Below are positions 1-10,541 of a stretch of 64,000 nucleotides of DNA, in pieces. The stretch is from Roseovarius sp. Pro17 (GTDB lineage: Bacteria; Pseudomonadota; Alphaproteobacteria; Rhodobacterales; Rhodobacteraceae). The translations under genes were made by a program, and so were the position numbers. Location of the stretch: positions 1 to 64,000 of the forward strand of contig NZ_CP141179.1 in assembly GCF_035599575.1 (NCBI RefSeq), in the 5' to 3' direction. Below the pieces are notes generated by a model. That model was not told where the DNA came from and did not search any database. It worked only from the letters and a program-made list of their open reading frames with translations. How positions within the stretch are numbered: the first letter of the stretch is position 1; each line of letters starts with the position of its first letter.

Positions 1-1353
1 ATGACACAGGATCAATGGGGCCAACTAAAGCAGGATCTGCTGAAGACGATCGGCAAGAGCAATTTCAAGAGCTGGATCGAACCTCTGGAACTGTCGCATA
101 TTGAAGAAGGCGTTGCGACCTTCGCCGTGCCAACCAGTTTCGTTGGCAACTACGTGTCGCAGAAATACGGTGACCAAATACTCTATCACACACAGAGCGT
201 CTCGCCCGAGATTCGCCGCGTCCATTTTCAGGTGCCTGCCAATCAGGCCCGCCGCCCCGCTGCGCCCCGCGCCGAGGCAAAACCCCAACCAACGCCTCAG
301 CGGAATGCAGGCGTTCCTGCCGCGCCGCTCGACCGTCGCTTTACCTTCGATACGTTTGTCGTGGGCAAGCCGAACGAGTTGGCACATGCGGCGGCCAAGC
401 GCGTCGCCAGCGGCGGGCCGATTACGTTCAATCCGCTCTTTCTGTATGGCGGCGTGGGTCTGGGTAAAACCCACCTGATGCACGCCATCGCGTGGGAGCT
501 GTCGCAGCGTCAGCCTGAGCTGAATGTCGTGTACCTGTCGGCAGAGCAGTTCATGTATCGTTTTGTTCAGGCCCTGCGCGAACGCAAGATGATGGATTTC
601 AAATCCATGTTCCGTGCGGTCGATGTGCTGATGGTTGATGACGTGCAGTTCATCGCCGGCAAGGAAAGCACGCAGGAGGAATTCTTTCATACCTTCAACG
701 CGTTGGTCGATGGCGGCAAGCAGATCATCATCTCTGCCGACCGCGCGCCGGGCGAGATCGAGAACCTAGAAGAGCGGATCAAGTCGCGTCTGCAATGCGG
801 CCTCGTGGTCGATCTGCATCCCACCAATTACGAACTGCGCCTCGGCATCCTGCAATCCAAGGTCGAATATTACCGCATGCAGTATCCCGGCCTCGTACTG
901 GCCGATGGTGTGCTGGAATTCCTGGCGATGCGCATCACCAAGAACGTGCGCGTCCTTGAAGGGGCGCTGACCCGTCTGTTCGCCTTTGCGTCACTGGTCG
1001 GCCATGAAATCACGATGGAGCTGACGCAGGATTGCCTTGCCGATGTGTTGCGCAGCAGCGAGCGACAGGTGACGATCGAAGAGATCCAGCGCCAGGTGTC
1101 GGATCACTACAACATCCGCCTGAGTGATCTGATCGGACCGAAACGCGTGCGGATCTTTGCCCGTCCACGCCAAGTGGCCATGTACCTGTCCAAGCAAATG
1201 ACCTCGCGCAGCCTGCCCGAAATCGGGCGTCGCTTTGGCGGGCGCGACCACACCACTGTCATGCACGGGGTGCGCCGCATCGACGAACTTCGCGTTGCCG
1301 ATTCCCAGATGGCCGAGGATATCGACCTGCTGCGCCGCACTCTGGAAGCCTGA
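1..1353 (+). CDS. dnaA: Chromosomal replication initiator DnaA
   Basis: DnaA binds DnaA boxes at oriC, oligomerises in the ATP form and opens the duplex. The 450-residue product has the family's domain order: a short N-terminal interaction domain (about 1-75), a proline/alanine-rich linker (about 80-108), an AAA+ domain with Walker A GVGLGKTH at about 151-158 and Walker B VLMVDDVQF near 206-214, and a C-terminal helix-turn-helix domain with the signature GGRDHTTVMHGVRRI. The first base of the window is the A of the ATG, so the ribosome-binding site and any upstream DnaA boxes are out of view. dnaN, recF and gyrB follow in the same direction. Identification is unambiguous. Confidence 0.98.
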   Translation: MTQDQWGQLKQDLLKTIGKSNFKSWIEPLELSHIEEGVATFAVPTSFVGNYVSQKYGDQILYHTQSVSPEIRRVHFQVPANQARRPAAPRAEAKPQPTPQRNAGVPAAPLDRRFTFDTFVVGKPNELAHAAAKRVASGGPITFNPLFLYGGVGLGKTHLMHAIAWELSQRQPELNVVYLSAEQFMYRFVQALRERKMMDFKSMFRAVDVLMVDDVQFIAGKESTQEEFFHTFNALVDGGKQIIISADRAPGEIENLEERIKSRLQCGLVVDLHPTNYELRLGILQSKVEYYRMQYPGLVLADGVLEFLAMRITKNVRVLEGALTRLFAFASLVGHEITMELTQDCLADVLRSSERQVTIEEIQRQVSDHYNIRLSDLIGPKRVRIFARPRQVAMYLSKQMTSRSLPEIGRRFGGRDHTTVMHGVRRIDELRVADSQMAEDIDLLRRTLEA

Positions 1354-1363
1354 AGGGAAAGCA

Positions 1364-1438
1364 CTTGCGTGAGCGCAAGGCTTGACCCACCTGGCAATCC
1401 CGATCAGAAAAGCGAACAAATGCCTTGCGCTGCAAGGC
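1364..1438 (+). other. Two small hairpins in the dnaA-dnaN spacer
   Basis: The 142-base gap between dnaA and dnaN holds two perfect inverted repeats. CTTGCG (1364-1369) pairs with CGCAAG (1374-1379) across a 4-base loop, and GCCTTGC (1422-1428) pairs with GCAAGGC (1432-1438) across a 3-base loop. Neither is followed by a T-run, so they are not classical terminators. They share the CTTGC core and may shape a leader or partial attenuator ahead of dnaN. The role is inferred only. Confidence 0.4.
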
Positions 1439-1495
1439 GGTGTTGATACCGTGCCAGTCCCGGCGCGACGTCGGCATCTTTTAGGGAGGATGGGC

Positions 1496-2614
1496 ATGAA
1501 GCTCAGCATCGAACGCGGAACCTTGCTCAAGGCCGTCAGCCAGGCGCAATCGGTCGTCGAGCGGCGCAATACCATTCCGATCCTCGCCAACGTGTTGATC
1601 GAGGCCGAGGGCGACACTGTCAATTTCCGTGCCACGGACCTCGATATCGAGGTCAGTGACAAGGCGGTTGCGCAGGTCGAGCGCCCCGGATCGACCACGG
1701 TATCGGCTGTGACCCTGCACGAAATCGTGCGCAAACTGCCCGATGGCGCGCTGGTCACGCTGGCTGATGACGGCACAGCGGGCCGTCTGACGGTCGAGGC
1801 GGGGCGCTCGAACTTTAACCTCGCGACGTTGCCCAAAGAGGATTTTCCGGTGATGGCGTCCTCGGAATACGCCAGCAACTTCTCGGCCAAGGCGCCGGTG
1901 CTGCGGCGGCTGTTCGATAAATCCAAATTTGCGATCTCAACCGAAGAGACGCGGTATTACCTGAATGGTGTCTACCTGCATGTGTCCGAGTCCGAAGGCC
2001 GCAAGGTCCTGCGCTGTGTAGCGACCGATGGCCACCGCCTCGCGCGTATTGACGCCGATCTGCCCGAGGGCGCCGCGGACATGCCCGGCGTGATCGTGCC
2101 GCGCAAGACGGTCGGCGAACTGCGCAAGCTGCTGGAAGACGACGATATGATGATCGCCGTGTCGGTCAGCGAAACCAAGATCCGTTTCGCCACGCCGAAC
2201 ATTACCCTGACGTCCAAGGTGATCGACGGGACCTTCCCCGACTACACCCGCGTCATCCCGCAGGGCAACACCCGCAGGATGGAAGTGGACGCTGCCGAAT
2301 TTGCGCAGGCCGTCGACCGTGTGGCGACCGTCAGCAGCGAGCGTTCGCGCGCGGTCAAGCTGTCGCTGGATGAGGATCGTCTGATCCTGTCGGTCAACGC
2401 GCCCGATAGCGGCGCCGCCGAGGAAGAGTTGGCCGTCGCCTACGGCGATGAGCGGCTCGAGATCGGGTTTAACGCGAAGTACCTGCTGGAAATTGCATCC
2501 CAAGTGGATCGTGAAAATGCGGTGTTCCTGTTCAATTCGGCAGGTGATCCGACGCTTATGCGCGAGGGGAATGATCTAAGCGCGGTTTATGTCGTCATGC
2601 CGATGCGTGTGTGA
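1496..2614 (+). CDS. dnaN: DNA polymerase III sliding clamp (beta subunit)
   Basis: DnaN forms the dimeric ring that tethers DNA polymerase III to the template. The product is 372 residues, the usual family length, and begins MKLSIERGTLLKAV. It carries the typical ATRYYLNGVYL-like segment (here TRYYLNGVYLHV), the ATDGHRLA motif and the C-terminal VYVVMPMRV tail that ends most clamps. I chose the ATG at 1496 because GGGAGGA lies just upstream and family members start here; the reading frame stays open further upstream to 1382, but that extension has no family resemblance. It lies between dnaA and recF, the classical order. Confidence 0.97.
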   Translation: MKLSIERGTLLKAVSQAQSVVERRNTIPILANVLIEAEGDTVNFRATDLDIEVSDKAVAQVERPGSTTVSAVTLHEIVRKLPDGALVTLADDGTAGRLTVEAGRSNFNLATLPKEDFPVMASSEYASNFSAKAPVLRRLFDKSKFAISTEETRYYLNGVYLHVSESEGRKVLRCVATDGHRLARIDADLPEGAADMPGVIVPRKTVGELRKLLEDDDMMIAVSVSETKIRFATPNITLTSKVIDGTFPDYTRVIPQGNTRRMEVDAAEFAQAVDRVATVSSERSRAVKLSLDEDRLILSVNAPDSGAAEEELAVAYGDERLEIGFNAKYLLEIASQVDRENAVFLFNSAGDPTLMREGNDLSAVYVVMPMRV

Positions 2615-2659
2615 CGCAAGCCCGGATTTGAGTATTTTTAGAACAATGAAAGCTTGGGC

Positions 2660-3763
2660 ATGACGGGGCTTTACCTGTCATCGCTGACGCTTTCGCATTT
2701 CCGCTCGCACAAGTCGGCAAAACTGACGCTTGATGCGCGGCCTGTGGCGATCCATGGGCCAAATGGCGCGGGCAAGACCAATCTGATCGAGGCGGTATCG
2801 CTGTTTTCACCGGGGCGCGGACTGCGGCGGGCGGCGGCGCAGGATATGGTGCGACGCCCTGAGGCGCTGGGATGGAAGCTGACTGGTGTTCTTCATTCGC
2901 TGGATCGCGTTCATGAGGTCGTGATCTGGGCTGAGGATGGCGGTGCGCGGCAAGTTAGGGTCGACGACAAGGCGGCGGCACAACTGGCGCTGGGGCGGAT
3001 TGCGCGGGTTTTGTGGCTGGTGCCGTCGATGGATCGCCTCTGGATTGAGGGCGCCGAAGGGCGACGGCGGTTTCTGGACCGCGTCACGATGAGCTTTGTT
3101 CCAAGCCACGCCGAGGCGGTGCTGGATTTCGAAAAGGCAATGCGCGAGCGTAACCGCCTGCTAAAGGATCAGGTGCGCGATGCGCATTGGTATCAGGCGC
3201 TGGAGGGGCAGATGGCCCGCAGCGGTGCCGAGATAGATGCCGGGCGCCGCGCCGCGCTGGCGGAATTGCATCGCGCGCAGGGCGAAGCCGAGACGGCCTT
3301 TCCCGTGGCTGAACTGGAGTTGACTGCAACCGATGGCGAGATGCCGGGCAACGAGGACGATTACCGCGCCGCGCTGGCCGAGAGTCGGTTTCGCGATCTG
3401 GTGGCCGGGCGCACGCTGGTCGGGCCGCATCGGGCGGACCTTTATGGTGTCTATGCAGCCAAGGGGGTGCCAGCGCGCGATTGTTCGACAGGCGAGCAGA
3501 AGGCGCTGCTGGTTTCTCTGATCCTGGCAAATGCGCGGGCGCTGGCCAAGTCGTTCGGCGCGCCGCCTATCCTGCTGCTGGACGAGGTGGCGGCGCATTT
3601 GGATGCGGGCCGGCGCGCGGCGCTTTATGACGAGGTTTGCGGCCTTGGCGCACAGGCGTGGATGACCGGAACGGGACCCGAGCTGTTCGCAGAACTGGGC
3701 GTGCGCGCCCAGCATATCGAGGTGACGGAAGAGGCGGGAATTTCGCAGGTATCACCGTTGTGA
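2660..3763 (+). CDS. recF: DNA replication and repair protein RecF
   Basis: RecF is an SMC-like ATPase that loads RecA at single-strand gaps together with RecO and RecR. The 367-residue product has Walker A GPNGAGKTNL at about 33-42, the ABC-type signature CSTGEQKALL near 275-284 and Walker B PILLLDEVAAHLD near 298-310. The ATG at 2660 is preferred; an in-frame TTG two codons earlier (2654) is an alternative. It sits 45 bases after dnaN and 84 bases before gyrB, the ancestral cluster order, and is probably partly co-transcribed with dnaN. Confidence 0.96.
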   Translation: MTGLYLSSLTLSHFRSHKSAKLTLDARPVAIHGPNGAGKTNLIEAVSLFSPGRGLRRAAAQDMVRRPEALGWKLTGVLHSLDRVHEVVIWAEDGGARQVRVDDKAAAQLALGRIARVLWLVPSMDRLWIEGAEGRRRFLDRVTMSFVPSHAEAVLDFEKAMRERNRLLKDQVRDAHWYQALEGQMARSGAEIDAGRRAALAELHRAQGEAETAFPVAELELTATDGEMPGNEDDYRAALAESRFRDLVAGRTLVGPHRADLYGVYAAKGVPARDCSTGEQKALLVSLILANARALAKSFGAPPILLLDEVAAHLDAGRRAALYDEVCGLGAQAWMTGTGPELFAELGVRAQHIEVTEEAGISQVSPL

Positions 3764-6265
<2,502 letters not shown>

Positions 6266-6315
6266 TATTTCATACGCTTCCCTACAAGGGGGGCGATTGG
6301 ATGCTGATTGACAAA

Positions 6316-6337
6316 CATGCACTGCCGGCAGTGCATG
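6316..6337. repeat. Perfect 22-bp palindrome between convergent gyrB and sigma gene
   Basis: The arms are CATGCACTGCC (6316-6326) followed directly by its exact reverse complement (6327-6337), with no unpaired loop. It lies 51 bases after the gyrB stop and 39 bases before the 3' end of the convergent sigma-factor gene, where a bidirectional transcription stop would be expected. There is no strong T-run on either side, so it may instead be a protein-binding site. The symmetry is observed; the function is not known. Confidence 0.6.
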
Positions 6338-6375
6338 ATCCGGATCACTGCGAACGCTTTTTCCCGGTGTCCGGC

Positions 6376-7095
6376 TTAATTGTCAGGTCGCGTTGTCAGC
6401 GACAGGATGACGCGGTCGGCCATCCCAGTGCAGCGGGCACCGTCGAACGGAAAAATGCTAGAAAAGCCGCCTTTGACAGTCTTATTCAGCTCCGACCGCA
6501 AGAGGCGCCGGGCGCGGAAGAGCCTGGTTTTTACCGTAACGGTATTGATGCCAAGCAGGTTTGCGACGTCGCGCGTCGGCATCTCCTGTACATCGCGCAT
6601 GACATAGGTCAGACGGAACCGCTCAGGTAATGCGTCAATCGCTGCTTCGAGAATGGCGCGCAGCTCGGCACAGGCAAATTCGGATTCGGGATTTTTAGGT
6701 GTGGGCGTCATCGTGCCGGACATACCTCCTTCATCAGTGTTCAGCATCCCTTCGCGGTATTCAGTGATATCGACGACGGGGCGTCGTCGGCGCAGGCAGT
6801 TGTAGGCCTCATTCATCACAATCCGCGTCAGCCATGTTGAGAACGCGGCGTCGCCGCGAAACGTTTCTAGCTTGGTAAACGCGGCCATGTAGGCGGATTG
6901 CACTGCGTCCTCGGCCTCGGAGTCATTGTGCAGGATGCCGCGCGCGACGCGGAATAATTGCTGATTGCAGCGCCGGATCAGTTCGCGGACAGCGGCATCG
7001 TTGCGTTCGCGCGCGAGTGAAACCAATTCGGCCTCGCTCGTGCCCCGGTATGAAGTGCGCAGCAGAGCTTTTTCAGATCCCATGTCATTCACCAT
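6376..7095 (-). CDS. ECF-family RNA polymerase sigma factor
   Basis: Extracytoplasmic-function sigma factors redirect RNA polymerase to stress genes. The protein (239 residues, or 235 from the second ATG at 7083) has region 2 (DAVQSAYMAAFTKL, then FSTWLTRIVMNEA) and region 4 (LPERFRLTYVMRDVQEM, then a helix-turn-helix LLGINTVTVKTRLFRARR). It is the last gene of a three-gene operon and its 5' end overlaps the cupredoxin gene by about 11 bases. No anti-sigma gene adjoins it, which is unusual; a 40-residue C-terminal tail after region 4 contains a single Cys and could take part in control, but this is a guess. The family is certain; the subgroup and regulon are not. Confidence 0.9.
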   Translation of the reverse strand: MVNDMGSEKALLRTSYRGTSEAELVSLARERNDAAVRELIRRCNQQLFRVARGILHNDSEAEDAVQSAYMAAFTKLETFRGDAAFSTWLTRIVMNEAYNCLRRRRPVVDITEYREGMLNTDEGGMSGTMTPTPKNPESEFACAELRAILEAAIDALPERFRLTYVMRDVQEMPTRDVANLLGINTVTVKTRLFRARRLLRSELNKTVKGGFSSIFPFDGARCTGMADRVILSLTTRPDN

Positions 7096-7600
7096 GTTGA
7101 ATGCGGCCCTGTTTCAGAATGTCGACAATCTCCGGCAACCCGTCAAGAACCGCATCAGGCAGACCGCCGCCCGGATAGTCGTCGAACACGGTCTGGTCTG
7201 GCTCCGCCACGATTATGCGCCCAACCATGCCCGACATTTCATGCGGTATGCAGAAATAATCGTAGACGCCGGGTTTCTCGAGAGCCACCTCATAGCTCTC
7301 ATCCGGCAGTAGATAGTCACTGTCAAAGGCTGCAGCGCCGTTGGGTATGCGGAGCGGATGGTCATCGTTTTCGGGCGCATAGGCCGTGGCGGTATGGGCG
7401 TTCCCCTTGTCGCGGTTGGTCCAGCGGATTGTCTGGCCGGGCCGAACCAACACACCGTAAGGGTCAAACCAAACTTTGGAGCCGTCAGACCGCCCTGTCA
7501 TCGTGATCTCGACCATAGAGCCGCCCAATGCCAGCCCCGGCGAGAGGGTAAGAGCGGCGGTAAAACCCCCGCTCCACCACAGAAAATTCCGGCGTAACAT
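7085..7600 (-). CDS. Exported cupredoxin-domain protein
   Basis: This is a small blue-copper (plastocyanin/pseudoazurin-like) protein. The 171-residue product starts with a twin-arginine-like leader (RRNFLWW, then a hydrophobic run and ALGG), so it should reach the periplasm, perhaps by Tat. The likely copper ligands are visible: His69 in NAHTATAY, then Cys117, His120 and Met125 in FCIPHEMSGMVG, with the pseudoazurin-like spacing of +3 and +8. The ATG at 7600 lies one base past the stop of the preceding secreted-protein gene, so translation is probably coupled. It could carry electrons or buffer copper; its partner is not evident. A longer frame upstream is antisense-like and was rejected. 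Confidence 0.85.
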   Translation of the reverse strand: MLRRNFLWWSGGFTAALTLSPGLALGGSMVEITMTGRSDGSKVWFDPYGVLVRPGQTIRWTNRDKGNAHTATAYAPENDDHPLRIPNGAAAFDSDYLLPDESYEVALEKPGVYDYFCIPHEMSGMVGRIIVAEPDQTVFDDYPGGGLPDAVLDGLPEIVDILKQGRIQHGE

Positions 7601-7601
7601 C

Positions 7602-8027
7602 TTACTCGGCCACGCTGGCTTCGTCTGCGACTGGCACATGCCAGAGCACGATATGTTCATGCGGCTCTTCGACACCGGGGTGGCCGGCGTTGTAGTAGAT
7701 ATCCACATGATCGACATTGCCGCCGGGGGCCGCGAGATCGTCAAAACTCGTGTCGGCATTCATCTGTGAAATCGAGATCATGTAGATGGTGCTGACAAGT
7801 TTGCCATCATGGTCATAGGCCACAAACGGCCCCGCAGGCAGTGTCGCCGGATCGACAAAAAGCTGGCCAATGCCGGGCAGGAAATCAGGCAGTTTGACCA
7901 GATCGCTGACCCTTTGATAGGGCGCATCTGGGGGGCTGATTGCGACGGCGTTCGATGGTTCGTGTGCAAAGGCTGCGCTGGCCGCAACGATGGACGATGC
8001 CGCCAAAAAGGCTAAAAAACGGGTCAT
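7602..8027 (-). CDS. Secreted protein of unknown function, possibly DUF5602/TTHB210-like
   Basis: The 141-residue product has a classical signal peptide (MTRFLAFLAASS, cleavage after AAFA) and a mature part with a VAYDHDGKLVSTIYMI strand pair and a histidine-rich end (GHPGVEEPHEHIVLWHV). The spacing of His residues suggests metal binding. The ending loosely resembles the DUF5602/TTHB210 family; that assignment is from memory and tentative. The start is fixed by AAAGGAAC seven bases before the ATG. It heads an operon with the cupredoxin and an ECF sigma factor. TTHB210 of Thermus is controlled by an ECF sigma/anti-sigma pair, which makes the context suggestive if the homology holds. Confidence 0.7.
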   Translation of the reverse strand: MTRFLAFLAASSIVAASAAFAHEPSNAVAISPPDAPYQRVSDLVKLPDFLPGIGQLFVDPATLPAGPFVAYDHDGKLVSTIYMISISQMNADTSFDDLAAPGGNVDHVDIYYNAGHPGVEEPHEHIVLWHVPVADEASVAE

Positions 8028-8169
8028 GCTGTGTTCCTTTCTCATATCCAAAGACAGGCCTATTAGGGGCGTGTCTGTAATATTGGATGCGAGTGGGGCA
8101 AATAGGTTCCGAAGTTTTTCAAAACTCCTTCTGCCGAGTGCGCAAAGATGGCAGAGACTTGAAACCAGC

Positions 8170-8206
8170 TTGCCAGGATTAATTGCGCGTGCTTTCGTCC
8201 TGGCAA
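8170..8206. repeat. Inverted repeat upstream of nhaA
   Basis: TTGCCAGGA (8170-8178) and its exact reverse complement TCCTGGCAA (8198-8206) flank a 19-base loop, ending 46 bases before the nhaA ATG. The spacing fits either a two-half-site operator or a leader-RNA stem. NhaA expression is commonly sodium- or pH-controlled in other bacteria, but nothing here shows which signal acts. Confidence 0.45.
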
Positions 8207-8251
8207 TGCCCGAAATTGCCGACAAGCCCGACTTGGGGGGACGAGGCAGCC

Positions 8252-10066
8252 ATGATCCGCACCCAATGCAAATCATTCGACGCTGATCGCGACTTCTATC
8301 TCGGTGAACCGGGGTGCGACCACGCTGTCGTTTTATATGGTGACTACACCTCCAACGCGTGCCGCCGTCTGCGTGATATCCTGCGCAGGATATCTGACCG
8401 CCAGGATGGCAAGGTCGTTTATATCTACCGCCAGTATCCCGAAGCTGGAAATGCCGATGCAGATCGGGCGGCAAGGGCCGCCGTTGCCGCTGGCAGCCAA
8501 GGCAAGTTCTGGGAGATGCATCAGGCGCTGTTTCGGAGACGCCAAAGGTTCACGGCCAAAGGCATCAAAAAGCTCGCTAAAGAGATTGAGCTGGATATCG
8601 CGCAATTCCAGAAAGATCTGACTTCGGATGCCGTTAAGGCACACTTGGCCGAGGATCGGGAAACAGCCACCGCGGTAGACGTTCAGCGCACGCCGACATT
8701 GTTCATCGAAGGGCAACCCTATTCCGGTGCCTGGGATGAGCTATCCATCATGGATGCGGTTGAACGGCCGTTCGGCTATCGCGCCGAACGCGCGAGCCAG
8801 CGGTTCTTTGGCTGGGCGGCGTCGGGCGGCCTGCTGCTGGTCTTGGCCACGCTTGCCGCGCTGATCGTCGCCAATTCCGGCCTGCACGACTTTTACGAGA
8901 AACTGCGGCTGACAATTTTCGCGATTGAGTTCGGCGATGCCCGCTTCGGCCTATCTGTAGAGGCATGGATCAATGATGGCTTGATGACGATCTTCTTCTT
9001 GATCGTCGGTATTGAGATAAAACGTGAGCTGGTGTCAGGCGAATTGTCCGATCTTTCAAGCGCGATGCTGCCGATTGTCGGGGCCATCGGCGGCATGGTG
9101 GCGCCCGCGTTGATTTATACCGCATTTAACACCGGCGGCCCGGCGGCGCACGGCTGGGGCGTTCCGATGGCCACCGACATCGCATTCACGCTGGGGCTGA
9201 TGGCGTTGCTTGGGAAACGCGTGCCCAATTCCCTAAGGGTGTTCGTCGCAGCTCTGGCTATCGCCGATGATCTTGGCGCAATTGTCGTGATCGCGCTATT
9301 TTACGGGCACGGTTTGTACGCCATGCCCATGCTCGGCGCGCTCGGTTGCATTGTTGCCATGGCAATGCTGGGGCGGGTGCGGGTTTATGCACTGCTTCCT
9401 TACCTCATTCTTGGTCTTATTCTTTGGATGTTCATTCATGCCTCGGGCTTGCACGCGACACTGGCGGGGGTGCTGACGGCGATGCTGATCCCCGCGCGCC
9501 AACCCGCCAACGTCAAGGAAGTTGCGGCACAGGCGACGGCAATCGCAGATGCGGTTGAGCCTGAACGCGGCCTCGCCCGCGAAAATATCGCGGAATATGG
9601 CGTCAATGCGATCGAGACCGCGATCACGCGGTTGCGCGAGCCGGGCCATCATCTGCAACATGCGCTGGAAAACTGGACCAACTTTCTGATCCTGCCCCTA
9701 TTTGCGTTCTTCAACACCGGCGTTCTTTTGGCGGGATCCAACTTCACTCCGCTGGCTCCCGAAGCGTTAGGGGTGATGCTTGGCCTCGTGATCGGAAAGC
9801 CGCTTGGCATTGGCATCGCCTGTTGGGCGGCAATCCGGCTGGGATGGGCGCAACTGTCGTCCGAGATCAACTGGCAACACTTTGTTGGTGCGGGTTTTCT
9901 GGCCGGTGTCGGCTTTACAATGTCGATCTTCATCGCAACAGCGGCCTTCGAAGGGACGCAACTCGGCGCGATCAAGCTTGCAATTCTACTGGGGTCGGTC
10001 GCATCCGCAATCATCGGTATGACAATCCTCATTTTCGCCGCATCACCGATAAACCGCAGCGTTTGA
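8252..10066 (+). CDS. nhaA: Na+/H+ antiporter NhaA with N-terminal DsbA-like domain
   Basis: NhaA exchanges internal Na+ for external H+ and sets cytoplasmic pH and sodium tolerance. The 604-residue product is a fusion: residues 1 to about 170 are a DsbA/thioredoxin-like domain with the cis-Pro segment RTPTLFIEG near 146, and the rest is a full NhaA. The transport residues are present: ATDIAF near 306, the double Asp in IADDLGAI near 336-340 and the Lys of IGKPLGI near 515. The DsbA active site reads S34-N-A-C37 instead of CxxC, so the attacking cysteine is missing and disulfide chemistry is unlikely. GGGGGACGAGG precedes the ATG at 8252, which favours this start over an ATG at 8183. Confidence 0.93.
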   Translation: MIRTQCKSFDADRDFYLGEPGCDHAVVLYGDYTSNACRRLRDILRRISDRQDGKVVYIYRQYPEAGNADADRAARAAVAAGSQGKFWEMHQALFRRRQRFTAKGIKKLAKEIELDIAQFQKDLTSDAVKAHLAEDRETATAVDVQRTPTLFIEGQPYSGAWDELSIMDAVERPFGYRAERASQRFFGWAASGGLLLVLATLAALIVANSGLHDFYEKLRLTIFAIEFGDARFGLSVEAWINDGLMTIFFLIVGIEIKRELVSGELSDLSSAMLPIVGAIGGMVAPALIYTAFNTGGPAAHGWGVPMATDIAFTLGLMALLGKRVPNSLRVFVAALAIADDLGAIVVIALFYGHGLYAMPMLGALGCIVAMAMLGRVRVYALLPYLILGLILWMFIHASGLHATLAGVLTAMLIPARQPANVKEVAAQATAIADAVEPERGLARENIAEYGVNAIETAITRLREPGHHLQHALENWTNFLILPLFAFFNTGVLLAGSNFTPLAPEALGVMLGLVIGKPLGIGIACWAAIRLGWAQLSSEINWQHFVGAGFLAGVGFTMSIFIATAAFEGTQLGAIKLAILLGSVASAIIGMTILIFAASPINRSV

Positions 10067-10133
10067 CCTCAAACCGTCGCTGCGGAACTTTCGTGCTGCA
10101 ATTATGGTTTTCAAGGGAAAGGAGGATGACTAA

Positions 10134-10343
10134 ATGGCTAAATACAAAGTCGGCGATCATGTGAAATGGAATTCCGAAGCGGGGCATGTGACTGGCAAGA
10201 TTTCCAAAATCCACACCAGCGATTTCGACTACAAGGGGCACCAGAGACGGGCGTCGAAGGATGATCCGCAATACGAAATCAAAAGCGACAAGACTGACCA
10301 CGTCGCCGCGCACAAGGAAGATGCGTTGACAAAGATCGACTGA
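10134..10343 (+). CDS. DUF2945 / hypervirulence-associated Tudor-domain small protein
   Basis: The 69-residue basic protein starts MAKYKVGDHVKWNSEAG and ends in a Lys/His/Asp-rich tail. The motif VGDHVxWNSEAGHVTGKI is typical of the DUF2945 (HVA1 Tudor-like) family of small SH3-fold proteins; function in bacteria is undefined. A strong AAAGGAGGA site precedes the ATG. Its TGA overlaps the ATG of the DUF488 remnant (TGATG), so the two were once translationally coupled. Placed between nhaA and the remnant, it may belong to a salt-response group, but that is inference. Confidence 0.85.
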   Translation: MAKYKVGDHVKWNSEAGHVTGKISKIHTSDFDYKGHQRRASKDDPQYEIKSDKTDHVAAHKEDALTKID

Positions 10344-10429
10344 TGGCAGGCGGTTTTTACACGACCGGTCACTCAAGCCGAAGCCTCGCTGAGGTCACCG
10401 ATATTCTGCGGCAGGCGGGCATGGGGTGA
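10343..10429 (+). pseudogene. N-terminal stub of a DUF488-family gene
   Basis: An ATG overlapping the stop of the preceding gene opens a 28-residue frame, MAGGFYTTGHSSRSL through RQAGMG and then a stop. The TTGHSSRSLAEVTDILRQAG segment is the hallmark N-terminus of DUF488 proteins, which normally run about 120-180 residues. Nothing resembling the rest of the family follows before the convergent DUF6522 gene. I read this as a truncation by deletion. Downstream 10430-10541 holds nothing recognisable. Confidence 0.6.
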
Positions 10430-10541
10430 TCCACAAACGGACGTGAACAGCATGCTAAGCTGACATTGTGGGCCAAACGGACCCCTGATGCAAAGCTGGC
10501 CTATCCGTCGGCGCGATCTGGTTGATCTGGCGCGGAATGCG

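Noticed and set aside
1382-1495. N-terminal extension of dnaN
   Set aside because: The extension has no family similarity, includes a perfect hairpin, and a strong ribosome-binding site marks the ATG at 1496.
991-1926. Long minus-strand open frame (311 codons) across dnaA and dnaN
   Set aside because: It is antisense to two certain genes, and the translation has no recognisable motif; such frames are expected in GC-rich DNA.
6316-6337. Palindrome as a quorum-sensing lux/tra-type box
   Set aside because: Its symmetry resembles such boxes, but there is no luxI/luxR gene in the window and it lies between converging 3' ends, not at a promoter.
6301-6630. Plus-strand frame of 109 codons after gyrB
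   Set aside because: It is antisense to the sigma-factor gene, and no ribosome-binding site precedes it.
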